Made by a program: the position numbers and the translations under genes
From: Leptidea sinapis
Taxonomy: Eukaryota; Arthropoda; Insecta; Lepidoptera; Pieridae
Assembly (NCBI RefSeq): GCF_905404315.1
Contig: NC_066311.1
Coordinates: 7,316,001-7,380,000, forward strand
DNA: 64,000 nt
Direction: 5' to 3'
Shown: positions 11,865 to 23,975 of the stretch, one piece after another
Layout of the letters: the number at the start of each line of letters is the position of its first letter
Position numbering within the stretch: position 1 is the stretch's first letter
Notes under the pieces: generated by a model
Databases searched by the model: none
Seen by the model: only the letters and a program-made list of their open reading frames with translations
What the model was told of the DNA's origin: nothing

Positions 11865-13515
11865 CATTTTAATATCGCATAATATTGTACAATGTATTGG
11901 CGCCAAAATGAGAAAACTAAATGAATCATATAAAAATGACAGATTCCAAATTCAAATGTAATATTTTGTTTATTTTTAATTGTAACAGTATTTATGGCCA
12001 GACCAGTATATTATAATATAATACTTGTAACGTGTGCATTTTATTCTGAGAATGTTTTGTTTATGTACGTGATAGTATACAGCCAGTTATGTAGCGGCTA
12101 TCAACACATGAAACGTGACGTTAACCATGAACTCGTTGTTATCAGATTAAATCAATGCGATATCTGCATATTTGAAGAGTTAATGTTTTTTTGCCGATTT
12201 TTCAGATCTCGTTTCAGTCGTACATGCCACAGATTATTAATTTTAAATAAAACAACTTCCTATCTATAAACGAGTAATAATATTATGTAATGCGAAAGCT
12301 TCTCCATTTTGAGAATTTTTCACGGGGTAGTGAACGTTTTCTCATAGTGTACAGTATTACAGATCAATACATTAAATAAATCAATTATTGTTTGCTTTAT
12401 TTTTAACAAAGCAAAAGTTTATTAAATGAAATGAGAATATCTGATAAAATGGCGGATGACAAAATTTTGGATTAAAATATTTAATCATCTGATTTATAAA
12501 AAAAAAGCACGATGTCTTGGCCCTGTGTATATCGTTAATATGTGTATATTTTTTATTAAGAGTACCATTATTGTGATCAAAATGTTAAATTTGATCAAGA
12601 AAATCTTTCAGATTTTCATATATTTCTGGGTGCTGATTGTAAATTTTTTGCCTCAGGACAATCAGAAAGTTTTAGCTATGGCTTCTCTGCGATTATATTA
12701 TTTAACAGTGATGTTTCCCGTTGGTATTTCCAAAGAGAGCAATATTTTGCACACATTCTTTTCGTCCTCAATCCTCTTGACTCTGTCATACTGTGTTTGA
12801 GATTTCTTTTAAGTAGGCCTTTGGCAATAGAATGTATATATTTTGTGGCGTCTTAGACCTTGAAAAAGTTTTTTTGGTATAACTCTTTTACTAGAACAAC
12901 TATGAGTTTGCATATCACAATAATATTTAAAAGAGAGCTGATGAACAAAATACAATCAAGCAACGTGGGTTCTCCAAGTTGAATGATATTCTAAGGTTTG
13001 TGTGATACTTTATCACCTTTGATTTTTGGCTATCGAGTGGTGTAAGTAAACTAAAGATATGGATGATATATGTATGTATTATAGCTACAACACAAAACTG
13101 TACTCCATACTTTGTTATCATCACTTTTACGGATTGCCTTCCACTTTTGAAGCAAATTTATATATTACTTGACAGCAAAATATTAACGTTTATATCTATG
13201 AAATATTGCCGTACTATAAACAAGTAGACTCCCAATCGTCTATTAAAAGGTTGTCAACCACGTCACAAATGTCCGAACCACGTTGAACAGTTTGTCGTTG
13301 CGTGGCGTTGTTTTCAAAGCGCAGTCGAAACACAACCGAATGAAAACTCTGCCTAATAGATGCGTAGGCATTTTGAGCGTGATTGTGAGTCTAGTTATTT
13401 ATTTTTACGTCAATGCTTTAAGAGAAACATGATTTATTGTCAAATAATATCGAACGGACCTTCAGTTAAGTTAAAATAGTTTAGTGTTTGAGGAAAAATA
13501 GCTGATAATTTTATT
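11865..13515. other. No gene seen
   Basis: Two open frames (11,994-12,269 and 12,456-12,800) are AT-driven and have no family resemblance I can see. I leave them out. The rest is AT-rich. Confidence 0.4.
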
Positions 13516-13518
13516 CAA

Positions 13519-13660
13519 TACTAGCTGATCCGACAGATGTTGTTCTGTTCATAATAAAAAAAACTGGAATGGAATTTCGTAAAATCCGTTCGTAACTGAC
13601 CTCTACTTTGCAGAAAAAGGAATATTTCTATCAAAATTCAAGTCTCAAATTAAGATAATT
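13519..13660 (+). repeat. Fragment of an 'actagctgaccc' repeat
   Basis: Starts 'actagctgatccgacagatg' with a related start at 43,103. This opening belongs to a common insect retroelement 3' region. The copy is short. Confidence 0.5.
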
Positions 13661-13809
13661 CTATGTTAGCGAACTATTTTATTCGCGTGGTTCCCAAATT
13701 ATATGTGTTGGAACTCAGTCATGTTGGAAAGATCCGACCATAGCAGTACAGAATGTTAACGTGTATTGATGATAACTTGTCATAAATAGCGCGCGCAAAA
13801 AGAACCAAA

Positions 13810-14080
13810 AAGCAATGGAGATAAACATAATGCGGATCAGGAAACTACAAGAAGTACGTAGCGAAGACATTAGAAAGAAAATGAAGATTAACGATGCACT
13901 AAGACGCGCGCTAACATTGAAATGGCAATGGGCCGCCATTGCACTCTACACAGACAGAAGGTGGACTGGTAGACCGATGGTAGCAGCGATGGGCAGATGA
14001 CATCGTGCAGGCGGTGGGGAAAAATTGGATCAATCTGAGTAAGGATTGGGAAAGGCGGAAAAAATTGGGGGAGGCCTATA
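13810..14080 (+). mobile_element. RTE-like C-terminal remnant
   Basis: Reads RKLQEVRSEDIRKKMKIND, LKWQWAAIALYTDRRWTG, then after a frameshift WADDIVQAVGKNWINLSKD and LGEAYTQ. It has the same tail architecture as the other RTE pieces but is a divergent lineage. Confidence 0.7.
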
Positions 14081-14084
14081 CTCA

Positions 14085-14645
14085 AAATGTTACTCTAAAT
14101 AAAACTAACACTGGATTTAAAGAACTTTAAATTACTGACATTTGATTGTAAAAGGAATAAATGGGTTATTATTATTTAATAGCACGCAAAAGTACAACAA
14201 CAATGTATTACTTATGATCCATTTATACAATTAAGTCGGTTATTAAGTCCATGATATTTTGATTACACCTATGACGTAAGCTCAATTATTATTAGCATTA
14301 ACTCAAATCGCTGTGGTTTACAGATGCTAATTACAATTATCAACTATGTTCTAAGACTATGTTTTATAAAATTGACACACTACCGTTTGTTTTGAAGTAA
14401 AAAGTAAGTATATTAGCGAGTCACTTCTAGGGTGAAATATTGAAATTAAACCCAAACGGATTTCGACAATAATGAAACTATTGGTATCTTCATTCGTTAT
14501 ACACATTGGGACAAATACAGCAGCCGTAAAGGATGCTGTGGTCTTGTAATTTAGGTTGCCTTAGAAGCTTTAAGACGATCCTAAAATCAGATGAATCGCA
14601 CCATACCGGATGTTTCCATGCCCTTGCTTGGGCGACGAATTTCAC
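14085..14645. other. No gene seen
   Basis: AT-rich, no recognisable coding or repeat content. Confidence 0.4.
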
Positions 14646-14649
14646 CATC

Positions 14650-14740
14650 ACACCGCACGCCACACATTTAGATATCATCCTCACTCTCTGGATGTATGGC
14701 GTTCCTCTGCAGTGTGGTTTTCAAGCAAATCGTACACGTT
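14650..14740 (+). mobile_element. Old Z-element fragment
   Basis: 'cacgccacacatttagatat' and 'ctggatgtatggcgttcctc' match the Z copies at 3.06 and 51.04 kb with about 15-20% mismatches. Confidence 0.55.
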
Positions 14741-14999
14741 TATTGAACTCTTCAAACTTCCAACTTCCAGGAACCACATATCTTCAATAATAACACTGCT
14801 CACTCCTGAAAAATCTCTGGTGCTGCATTACAGTATCACTTACGATATTATGTCACCTGATGATAACTGATACTGTCTTGCACCACCAGAGATCATACAC
14901 AACAATCGCCAAAGTGGTAAGTCATAAATAGCGCGTTCTCCCACTTAAAAGACCTCTGACAGAATCACTTAAACCTTCAAAAAACTGCATGCGCTTTAA

Positions 15000-15725
15000 C
15001 AACAGTAGCCGCTACTTCTTTGCTGAGAGCAGCTCTGATGAGCTTGTGAACGCTTCTACCGCCCTTTAACTTGTATCTACAAAAGGAGGCGAGGGCCAGC
15101 ATGCATAGAAAAATGACCCATTCGAGGACGAACTGGCTCTCAAACTTGCTGTGGGTATTAGAGCAGTTCTTACTGAAAAGTCCTATACTAGATATGGTGA
15201 GTTACGCCACGTTACCGAAATTCAATTTCATCAGCACTTTAGTATTGAAGAAGTCAGGACAACAAGACAGGACTGGTTACTTGGAAAAACGGGAGCCTTA
15301 AATAGTATACCGATGGATCCAAGTCGGAATCTGGCATTGGCTGCGGAATTTACGGAGAGTATCCCAAATTTGGAAAATCTTTCTACTTAGGAAACTTTGC
15401 CTCGCCATTTGCCGTAATAAAATGTGCGAAAACTATCCTGAATAAAGTTTTCATTGGCAAGTGTATTAACATCTACACAGATCAAACAGAATAATCTAAA
15501 GACTTATAGACAACTGCCAACAATAAGCAGAGTTACACAACAATGTATTCCAGGACAGGCATCGATCGAAGGGGATGAATCCGTTGAAGAACTTGCAAGA
15601 GTTGGTGCCAAAAGCACTGAACTTAGCCCTGAACCGGCTGTGGGATCCCAAGGAGTCTTATGTCGACTCTTGACACAACATGTTCACAAAAGTGTAATAA
15701 ACCCTGCGTCAACACTACGGGCATA
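15000..15725 (+). mobile_element. RNase H-domain remnant of a non-LTR retrotransposon
   Basis: Plus-strand pieces read in order LYLQKEARASMHRKM (linker), GCGIYGEYPKFGKSFYLGNF, INIYTDQTE, and then PGQASIEGDESVEELARVGA. These are RNase H motifs (...GxGxY..., IYTDxxx, PGHxxIEGNExADELAR) in the usual order, with shifts and a few stops. A reverse transcriptase upstream is not recognisable. Confidence 0.75.
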
Positions 15726-15729
15726 ACCC

Positions 15730-16105
15730 AAAAGCCAATAAAGCCATAACCAATCTTAGCAGTGTGCTATAAGTAACAGTGGCTAACATAGTACATAATG
15801 TACTAAAGCAACTTTACTTTTAACCTTAACCATAACCATCAGGTGTCATAAAAGTTACGTGGACGTAGATAATCGATGTCACTATGATTGTTTTACGGCT
15901 TTCGGAAGCACAGTCATTATCTATAAGGTAACATGGCGTGTTTATTTTACACCAAATAATTGATATGACTTATGATGATAGGTTGCTAGGTGTAATGGCC
16001 TTCCCTAATGGTTTATGTAATACAGACCACGTAATATCAAGAGGGAAGCTTCCATAACAGATTTATAGAGCATAGTTATTAGCCTATCCTTAGATAACAT
16101 TACGT
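15730..16105. other. No gene seen
   Basis: No coding or repeat signal recognised. Confidence 0.35.
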
Positions 16106-16107
16106 GT

Positions 16108-16420
16108 TTTTTTTTATGAAAATAAGGGACGAGACGAAGAGGACGTTCAGCTGATGGTAATACGCCCTGCCCATTACAATGCAATGTCTATCAGGATTAA
16201 TATTTAATTTAATTAATATTTAATAAACCCAAAAAATTTGAGCGGCACTAAAACTGCGCCCGTCACCTCGAGACATAAGATGTTAAGTCTCATTTGCCCA
16301 GTAATTTCACTAGCTACGGTGCCCTTCAGACCGAAACACAGTAACGCTTACACATTACTGCTTCACGGCGGACATAGTCGTCGTTGTGGTACCCATAATC
16401 TAGCCGGCATCCAGTGCAAT
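16108..16420 (-). mobile_element. Short interspersed element S, antisense
   Basis: Near complete copy ('tttttttttatgaaaataag' to 'tctagccggcatccagtgca'), with a small AT insertion near 16,195-16,230. Confidence 0.8.
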
Positions 16421-16494
16421 AATATAAATAGTTATATATTAAAATCTAAATATATAACATTCAATGTTTGTTCCTATTATAATGCACTTGCGCG

Positions 16495-16620
16495 AAGATA
16501 TAAAATAGTTTCTTGCGCCCGTTCTTCTCAGGTCAGAGGCAGTTTGTTTAATATGGGTCGTAGTTTTTTACGTTCGATAAGTGAATTTGAATCCTATTTT
16601 GAATAAAAATATTTGAATTT
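16495..16620 (+). mobile_element. Non-LTR 3' end, family F
   Basis: 'cgcccgttcttctcaggtca' to 'ttgaataaaaatatttgaat' matches the family-F 3' UTR. Confidence 0.65.
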
Positions 16621-16624
16621 GTAT

Positions 16625-17465
16625 ATGGTCATGGTAATAAATCTTACACACACACTTTAATAATAATTATTTTTCATGGGTATATTTATCAATTTATTTA
16701 TTTATTTATTTAATAAACAAATTTATCTATATATATAGAATAAAGACATACTCGCAATACTTCTAAGGCTTATGTTTTCTTGAAGGTTATATTATAGGCT
16801 TATATTTTAACAATACGAGAAGAAAAATATTTTTTTCTTTACATTTCTATTTTTTATTAAACAGTGCGAAAAAGAATCACCGAAATACCTTAACTTTTAT
16901 AGTTGGAGCCTTGCTAGTCATTCAATCTAGATGTAAATTGTACGAAAGTTTATTAATTGTATACCAATACTATTTAACATGACATAGTGTTCTTAGTTTT
17001 GTAAAGAAAATTGTATTATCTTTGTAATAAATTAGAAATGCTTGTAATGATGAACTAAAACTAGTGCGATCTTTTGCGTGAGAGGTAACATAGCTACGCT
17101 CGATTCCTCAAGGCTATCTTCTTGGTCCCAAGCCTTAAAAGTAAAAACGGATCAATTAGTGTAAATAGAAGTATATATAATAAACGCAAATTTTAACCAC
17201 ACGAAAATTGTGGTATTTTGTGTATTATTATAAAGTTTAATGCCAATTATCTAGCTCCATACTCTGCATAGCTAAAATTTGAATATATGATTACATATAT
17301 GTAAACATAAAAAAATTGTAAGCAATCATTCATAATCTCAACCACCGGGATTCGAACCAAGAATCCCTGACTCACAGTTCAATAACCAATAACGTCGATA
17401 AACAATAATATCGATATAGTAATACAGTTAGTATCGATATAGTAACAGTAATAGTCGATAAACAA
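16625..17465. other. Low-complexity AT DNA with a TTTA microsatellite
   Basis: (TTTA)n at 16,693-16,712 and AT-rich sequence. Near 17,340-17,390 the minus strand has 'ggttcgaatcccggtggttg', a lone B-box-like T arm, not a full tRNA. Confidence 0.5.
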
Positions 17466-17469
17466 TAAT

Positions 17470-17990
17470 ATTATGACAAATTCAAATTCAAATATTTTTA
17501 TTCAAAATAAGATTTAAAATCACTTATTGAACGTCAAAAACTACCACCCATTCAAAAGAGACTGCCTCAGACCTGAGAAGAATGGGCGCAAGAAACTCAG
17601 CGGGCTTTTTTTTAATATAAAATATGGATTACAATGTGATATCGTACAATAAACATTTATAATTAAAGAGCCTGAGGGTGTTCGCTTTATTCCCAGTCCG
17701 TTGTGTCATTAAGAAAATCGTTTATGCTATAATAACCTTTCCCACACAACCGTTTTTTAACAATTCTTTTAAATTTCGTAACACATTTGTTTTGTTTTCT
17801 GGGATCATATTGTAGAAGCATATACATCGCCCAACAATAGACTTACTAGCTCGACCCAACGGAGTAGTATGCATCACAAGTTTATGTTTGTTCCTCGTGT
17901 TAACATTATGAATGTCACAGTTTCTAGAAAATTCCTCAAAATTCCTCAAAATGTGGAAGCGATTATTGAAGGTGACTGGCTCAGATTATG
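17470..17990 (-). mobile_element. Non-LTR family F: reverse-transcriptase tail and 3' UTR
   Basis: On the minus strand: NTRNKHKLVMHTTPLGRASK, SIVGRCICFYNMIPENKTNV, KNGCVGK, and then the 3' UTR that ends in 'aatatttgaatttgaatttg'. It is the best copy of this tail, apart from the reworked copy at 60.5 kb. Confidence 0.75.
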
Positions 17991-18094
17991 GCCACTTTTC
18001 TGTAATTGAGTAGCAGTTTAGCTTGGAAATTACTGCCTTACACACACTAGCTTGAATTTAAGCAGTAATTCTTTCGTAAATTATCAAAATATAA

Positions 18095-18372
18095 GATAAT
18101 ATCATCCCCACCATCTGGATGTGTGGCGCTCCTCCACAGTGCGGTTTTCAAAGAGATTTCTTCCACGTACTACAAAGCTGTGAAATGAGCTTCCTTGTGC
18201 GGTATTTCCGGGACGATACGACATGGGTACCTTCAGTAAATGCGCGTACACCTTCCTTTCCGGCCGGCAACGCTCCTGTGATTCCTCTGGTGTTGTGTGA
18301 GAATGTGGATGGCGGTGATCACTTAACACCAGATGACCCGTACGCTTGTAGGTCCGCCCTTTCCATCAAAAA
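18095..18372 (+). mobile_element. 5'-truncated Z element (3' end)
   Basis: 'tgtggcgctcctccacagtg' through 'tgatcacttaacaccagatg' to 'catcaaaaaa'. Same 3' fragment as at 3.05 kb. Confidence 0.8.
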
Positions 18373-18374
18373 AT

Positions 18375-19445
18375 TTCATTTATCATTTCGCACACTGTAC
18401 AACCTGCATGGTCACGGACTGGTTTTTTTAAGAAAGTATTTTATTTATCCAGCCCCCCCCCAGTGTTCTCAGAAATATTCTTGAAAATGCGTTAAAAGTA
18501 ATAAAGCATTAGTTTAGTTTACAATCAAATATATAATAAGGGTCGAATAGCGAAAGTTAGCTTGTCTTTTTGCATACAAATGAAGAATCAAGCCAGAGTG
18601 AACAAGGAAAATAAACAGGTGTAGTTTTAATAATTCTTTAATTTTTTGTGTGTTTTTTTTCCTGGTACTTTAGATCTCGTTCTCAAATTCTTTTCGTCTG
18701 TATACCAAACTACAAACAGAATAGGTTGTCATTTTCAGCTCGTTATAATATCAAATTTTCTTTCCATTTTTGTATCTAAAATTTATGTAGTAGTTGTTTG
18801 ATTTCTCGAATTTTGCGTAAATCACCAATCAACATAAATTAGAGCCTAATTAAGATAAAAAAATAACAAATTTATGTTGATGCTAAAACAATAGTTTACT
18901 AGCTATAGCTAAAAAATAAACTGTCAATGTTTAAATTCTTCACGTCCTGTCATATATCAATATGAATCAATAATTTAAGAAAAAGTTATATTTTATATTG
19001 TAATTGATACGGACGGACTCCCGATATAATATTTTATTAATTTTATGCTGATATTTCGATCCGATTGCATGAATCGTGGTTGCGGCGGAACTGCGGAGGC
19101 AGCGAGAAACTCTAGACACAGTACTCGTACACCAATCTGTCCACGTGGCGCCTAATTCGTTTTATTTAATCTAGTCAGTTTAAAGTTATTTTATAGTTCT
19201 AAGTTGTTTATTTTTTATGTCTACTCGTTCACTCTGCCCGACTCCTCTCACCTTATGCGCGTTTTGAATACAAACAATTGTATGATGTAAATAAGGCTCC
19301 GATGAGTCCGACTGTACATTTGTAATGTACCGCGTGTTATAAGGAAATTGTGTAGAATCCTTCCTGTTTGAACTGGATCCTTTAATGATATCCCTATATG
19401 GGGTGACTTATGATTGTTCGTTCAGTCATCAGGAGCATAGGTTTT
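18375..19445. other. No gene seen
   Basis: AT-rich; a C9 run at 18,453. From 19,448 the repeat 'accgacttcataaaaggag' begins (see 2,508). Confidence 0.4.
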
Positions 19446-19854
19446 TAACCGACTTCATAAAAGGAGGAGGTTCTAAATTCATTGGTATTTTTTATTATAT
19501 GTATTACCTCTGATCTTTCGACTGGGTGCTTCCAATATGGTCCCATTGTAATTTGGTCCAGATCTGACAGTATTATTATTATTTTTTTAAGTTGGTTTAA
19601 GCCATATTTTTATTATAGATTAATTTATTCTCATCTCAGAAATAAAAAGGCTTTTTATTATTATCAGTGTATCAAAAGGCGAATTTTGAGTCCATATTTC
19701 AAAAGAAGTCACAATGACTAATTTGTTATTAAGTGCTTTGTCACTGTCTGCTTAGCTGTGAATGAAATAGACAAAATACACATGTGAACAGTTTGTTATT
19801 TCTAAGTGATATATATTATTACTTCTGGAATTAAATAATATAAAAAAGATATAC

Positions 19855-20235
19855 AAAAACAGCCTGAGACTGAGAGTAAAGCAAGACATACCAAGATATA
19901 TCCAGACTATCGCAAGACTCGCAATTCCATCTACTAGGCTCCGTAAAATTGCTAAATCTTTTAAAGTGGATTGTGTTGTATTTTATAATAAACTCCCAAA
20001 TGAAATTAAAATATTACCTATTAAAAAATTTAAATGTATCGTAAAAAATTAATTAACATCTAAGGCCTATTATAGCGTGAAAGATTATTTGAATGATAAA
20101 GATAGTTGGAATTAATGTTCTAAATTTTGTTAATGAATATTGTTATACTCATTTGAATGCTATTGTAACTTTTGTACTTCATCCTGACTTGCACTAAATA
20201 ACTTATAAAGTTTTACAGTGAATAAAGATTTTTTG
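19855..20235 (+). mobile_element. Non-LTR 3' end with 'tttgactttgac' tail
   Basis: Reads YIQTIARLAIPSTRLRKIAK, SFKVDCVVFYNKLPNEIK, IKKFKCIVKN, then a short 3' UTR ending 'gaataaagattttttgactt'. A tRNA-like piece is joined directly to its end. Confidence 0.7.
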
Positions 20236-20242
20236 ACTTTGA

Positions 20243-20310
20243 CTATCGATGCGTAACTCGGACGGAACCCGAGAGGCGTGGGTTCGAGTCCCGCATCGTC
20301 CATCAATTTT
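20243..20310 (+). repeat. tRNA-like 3' half
   Basis: 'gtgggttcgagtcccgcatc' forms a T arm, but the D arm is missing. It is the same 3' half as in the tRNA-like repeats at 24.8, 34.7 and 53.2 kb. Confidence 0.6.
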
Positions 20311-20314
20311 TGGT

Positions 20315-21745
20315 ACAAATTAAATTTGTATAAAATACATAAATGTTTATATATCAATTAATATCTTATTTTATAAAATAACAAACAATATTATGTATTA
20401 AGACGCATTCAGCGTTCGGATCTCAGGTACAAAGACCCTAACTTAATATCAGCACTTCACGCCCTTGACATTAGTTAAATGTAGTTCGTAGCCTCGGAGG
20501 AATTCACTTAACATGATGACCACATGGAAACATTCTTGACTATCAACACACACACGCGGATGTAATAAAATGTAATGTAATGCTCCCACAAGGTTCAAAC
20601 ACGAATACAGACAGTTTAAATGCAAGCATGAAATCCTTAAAAGCTAAAAATAAACTAGATGTTATGTCTCTTATAAAATTTTATATGCTTCGTATTTAGA
20701 TCTTGGATTCACGAATTGGGGCCTTCTTAGCACAACACATTGGCTAGATGGGTATTACCGCGGTCATCAAAATCAAAGTCGAATAATAATAAGCGGTTTT
20801 GAATCGTCACTGTAAATATTTTCTTAAAATTACTGAATTTACCATATGTTCGGAAAAAGTAGAGCTCGTGAAAAGAACATACAAGAAATTCAACGGCCAA
20901 TCTTTTCAATCAAATAGAGCAGGGGTGCTCAAACGATCAATCGGGATCGACAGGTCGATCGCGAGTGCTTTTTGAGTCGATCTCGAGAAAAAAATCCGGT
21001 ATAATAAACTAACATCGGTAATTACGTACCATCTAATGAAAAGTATGCTCAGGACATGCAGTGTCACGCTTCAACATCTAAAGTCACTATTATTTAAGCT
21101 TAGAACTTTAGAACGTAAAAAAATTTAAGTTCTAAAGTGAAGAGCGTACCTAATTGTGATACCGCTCCGAGTATTGGAAAATTTCAATAATCTTGAGTGG
21201 CGTTGCAACAGCAAGTGACTGCGTCAATTTTTCCAATAAAAAAAAACTTCCTGTTTTAATCTCAACTGTAGCCTTGCAAAAAGACAAGCTACATTCCATT
21301 GCGTAGAGCTTAAATGCCCAACAGATAGTTGAAAAATTGCTTTTCATAGGCCAGCCCTTTTGTGCATATGCTTAACCTACATAATTATGTAATTATCAAT
21401 GTCATACATGAGTTCATTGACAAATGACAGTGCACGGTCACGCGACTGGTTTGATCCCCGGAAGTGACAAACATGTTGGGACATCAGACTATTCATTAGA
21501 TTTTGAAGGACTTCATCACTATGTAATTTGAATTATGACCACTTGATCATTATTGACTGAACAAGGCTTAATTAATAGTTTAAAATGCGCTTGTCATAAT
21601 GTGAAACATCATAATAAGGTTATGGTAGTCATAAAAATTTGTCAAGAACATAAATTTAATTACTTATAAAATTATTTGGGCGTCCTAAACTCCAGTAATG
21701 AGGAGTTCTATTGCAATCTGAAAGTTAATGCAAACATAGTTCAAA
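20315..21745. other. No gene seen; possible hAT end at 20,923
   Basis: 'caggggtgctcaaacgatca' at 20,923 resembles the left end of hAT transposons, but I found no matching right end. The rest is AT-rich. Confidence 0.3.
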
Positions 21746-21747
21746 GT

Positions 21748-22115
21748 TTTTTTTTTATTAAAATTAGGGACAAGATGAGCAGGAAGTTCACCTGATGGTA
21801 ATTAAATTATACGTCCTACCCATTACAATGCAGTGCCGCTCAGGATTCTTGAAAATCCCCAAAAATTCTGAGTGGCACTACAATTGCGCTCGTCACCCTG
21901 AGACATAAGATCTTAAGTCTCATTTGCCCAGTAATTTCACTAGCTACGGCGCCCTTCAGACCGAAACACAGTAATGTTTACACGTTACTGCTTCACGGCA
22001 GAAATAGGCGCCGCAAGTACATCACAATTTATTTTATCAGTGAGAGGTCCCTTTGTAGAGGATGCCGGCTAGATTATGGGCATCACAACGGCGACTATTT
22101 CTGTGTGGATCTCCT
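21748..22115. mobile_element. S element (antisense) plus an inverted S fragment
   Basis: 21,748-22,015 is a near full-length antisense S copy. At 22,060-22,105 the opening part of S ('gatgccggctagattatggg') appears again in the opposite direction, giving a fold-back. Confidence 0.75.
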
Positions 22116-22119
22116 TTTT

Positions 22120-22620
22120 TACAAGATTATAGCCGTCATCTGTCAATCTGTCAATGACTGCACATTTCATACAATGGAGTGAATCGCTTTTTTCTTAGAG
22201 AGTTTTGCTTGGCTGCCACCCAAGTCATGCAAGACGTTTTAAATAACGTTGAATTATATAAATCAAAACTTTAGTATCAAAAAGTGATATTTATATTATA
22301 ACACCGCTGGAACACGTCATTATTTAAAAAAATAATATATGCACAAAGATATGCGAAAGTCAGCTGTTATTCTTATAGTTTCATGGCCAACCTACCGATT
22401 TCCATAACCATTTGCATTCTGCAGGTAACAAAGTATTCTTTAAATGTTATGTAAATTAACATAGTTACTCTATATTTCAATAATACATTTTTGAGGCCAA
22501 GATGTTGTTCTTGACCATCGATCAGGGTTACAAATATTGTTAAGGTTAATAATAATATAATTCTTTATTTCGACCAATGAAGGATCACATATTTTTATTT
22601 TATTTTTTTTTAATTAAAGT
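22120..22620. other. No gene seen
   Basis: AT-rich sequence, no coding signal. Confidence 0.4.
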
Positions 22621-22624
22621 TACT

Positions 22625-23400
22625 GTATGTATGTACTCAGTAACTGTAACTATGTTTTTACTTAATAATTTATATTTTTTTGACTTATTCGTTTAAAGCA
22701 TTTAGTAATTGATGTTTGAGTAATTTTGTTGCATCACTTTCTAATAATCTGAAAAATTTTAGTATCGTCAGTGTTAAGTAAAACATAAGAATTAGATGCT
22801 ATATTGGCTATGTTAATAATGTATAAAATAAAAAGAAGTGGGTCTAAATTTAGATCCCTGTAGAACCCCAGAACTTAGAACTTAGATTACTATGTTGGAA
22901 ATCATAATATTATCCATTTAGAGCAACTGCTTGCCAAAGGTTATATATAACGCGAACCAGAATGTGCTAATAGAAACACTTGCCAAAATCAGCATAAATA
23001 ATGTCGACTTGATACTAAACTTATCATATATGTACATTTTGGTAAACACAAACAAACTAATATCCACGCACCGTCCTCTAACAAAAACTTGGTGACTGAT
23101 TGGTGAACAATTTTTTCTAGCATTTATTCGAAAAGATTTAGTTCAGAGCTTCGGCGATATATTTCGTTAACGAGCCATTTGGAATTGGTAATAATAATAA
23201 GTGCCTGTTTCCATAGCTGTGGACAATGTCCCTAAAAATAGACTTCTTTTCAGATATGATTAGTATACCTAATGAAGTTGAACAGCTTTTAATTACAATA
23301 CGATGGATGGATTTTAAATATTTGAGTAAAATTTCAATAGAAACCTACCATATACTGTAATTTCAATAGAGTTCAAATTATCAACACCATTTAGACAGGC
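22625..23400 (-). mobile_element. Decayed Jockey-like reverse transcriptase
   Basis: On the minus strand near 22,750-22,870: GVLQGSKFRPTSFYFIHY, then after a shift INIANIASNSYVLLN and TDDTKIFQIIRK. These correspond to the 'GVPQGSxLGPLLF..YIND' and 'YADDTK' motifs, with the YADD Tyr-Ala replaced by Asn-Thr. Upstream remnants reach 23,300. Copy of its 3' part at 42.0 kb. Confidence 0.7.
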
Positions 23401-23404
23401 AACT

Positions 23405-23878
23405 TGGCCATTTGGGAAAATTTTCATATTTGTTCTGGGTCTCTTAACCTTTTACTGCCTCTAATGGTTGTCGACTCTCAGGCGAACACGTTTTTTATTT
23501 TTCTAGATAATAAAATTTTCATTCCATGCTATGTACTCTCTTTCTTAACTTTTTGAACGTACAAACGTTCAAAAAATTAATCAGTATTCGTCTAGATGAT
23601 TCTGATATGACCTGAGTCTTAGCCCATCAAAAAATTATTTAGGCATTGCATGACGCAATACGACCTTGATCTTAAACCTTTGCGTGTGTTATTCTAAGAT
23701 TTGACGATGGAAATTATTATGAGTCTGTAAGAACATTAATTTAATATAATCTTTATTTTTGTAAGTGCAGAACAGTCTAGCGGGTAGCCGATTCTTAACT
23801 GACATAAGTTAGTCCGTTAGACTCCCCGTGAAAATTACCTACAAAATAATAAATCTATCCTCATTTTCTGATCAACAG
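23405..23878. other. No gene seen; presumed intron or 5' flank of the ABCA gene
   Basis: No recognisable promoter. The stretch ends at the presumed acceptor before the ABCA start codon. Confidence 0.4.
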
Positions 23879-23909
23879 TAATGGTGAGGAGCAGTGAGCT
23901 GGTCTCAAG
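23879..23909 (+). promoter_or_regulatory. 5' UTR tail with an acceptor and an overlapping upstream ATG
   Basis: A pyrimidine-rich stretch ending in AACAG at 23,878 looks like a splice acceptor, so a noncoding 5' exon probably lies upstream, unseen. The exon would then hold an ATG at 23,881 in another frame, opening a 26-codon reading frame that stops at 23,961, past the ABCA start. The ABCA ATG at 23,910 has A at -3. I chose it because its product matches the ABCA N-terminus at once. Confidence 0.5.
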
Positions 23910-23975
23910 ATGCCGGTCAGCAACCAGCTCCGGCTGCTGCTGTGGAAGGACTACCTTATGAGAAAAAGAAAGCCG
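23910..23975 (+). CDS. ABCA exon 1 (residues 1-22)
   Basis: Encodes the cytoplasmic N-terminus, with QLRLLLWKDYLMRKRKP matching the amphipathic start of ABCA transporters. Donor gtaaga, phase 0. Intron 1 (588 nt) holds a copy of a tRNA-like short repeat. Confidence 0.9.

Noticed and set aside
11994..12269. 91-codon open frame
   Set aside because: No recognisable domain and no supporting features; likely chance.
12456..12800. 114-codon open frame
   Set aside because: AT-rich composition, hydrophobic residues from T-rich codons, no family resemblance, no splice context.
19290..19345. Hammerhead-like ribozyme (gatgagtccgac)
   Set aside because: The core resembles 'CTGATGAGTCC', but the GAAA core and closing stems are not found in the right places.
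20923..21350. hAT transposon
   Set aside because: Only a left-end-like motif; no matching right end, no 8-bp duplication and no transposase that I recognise.
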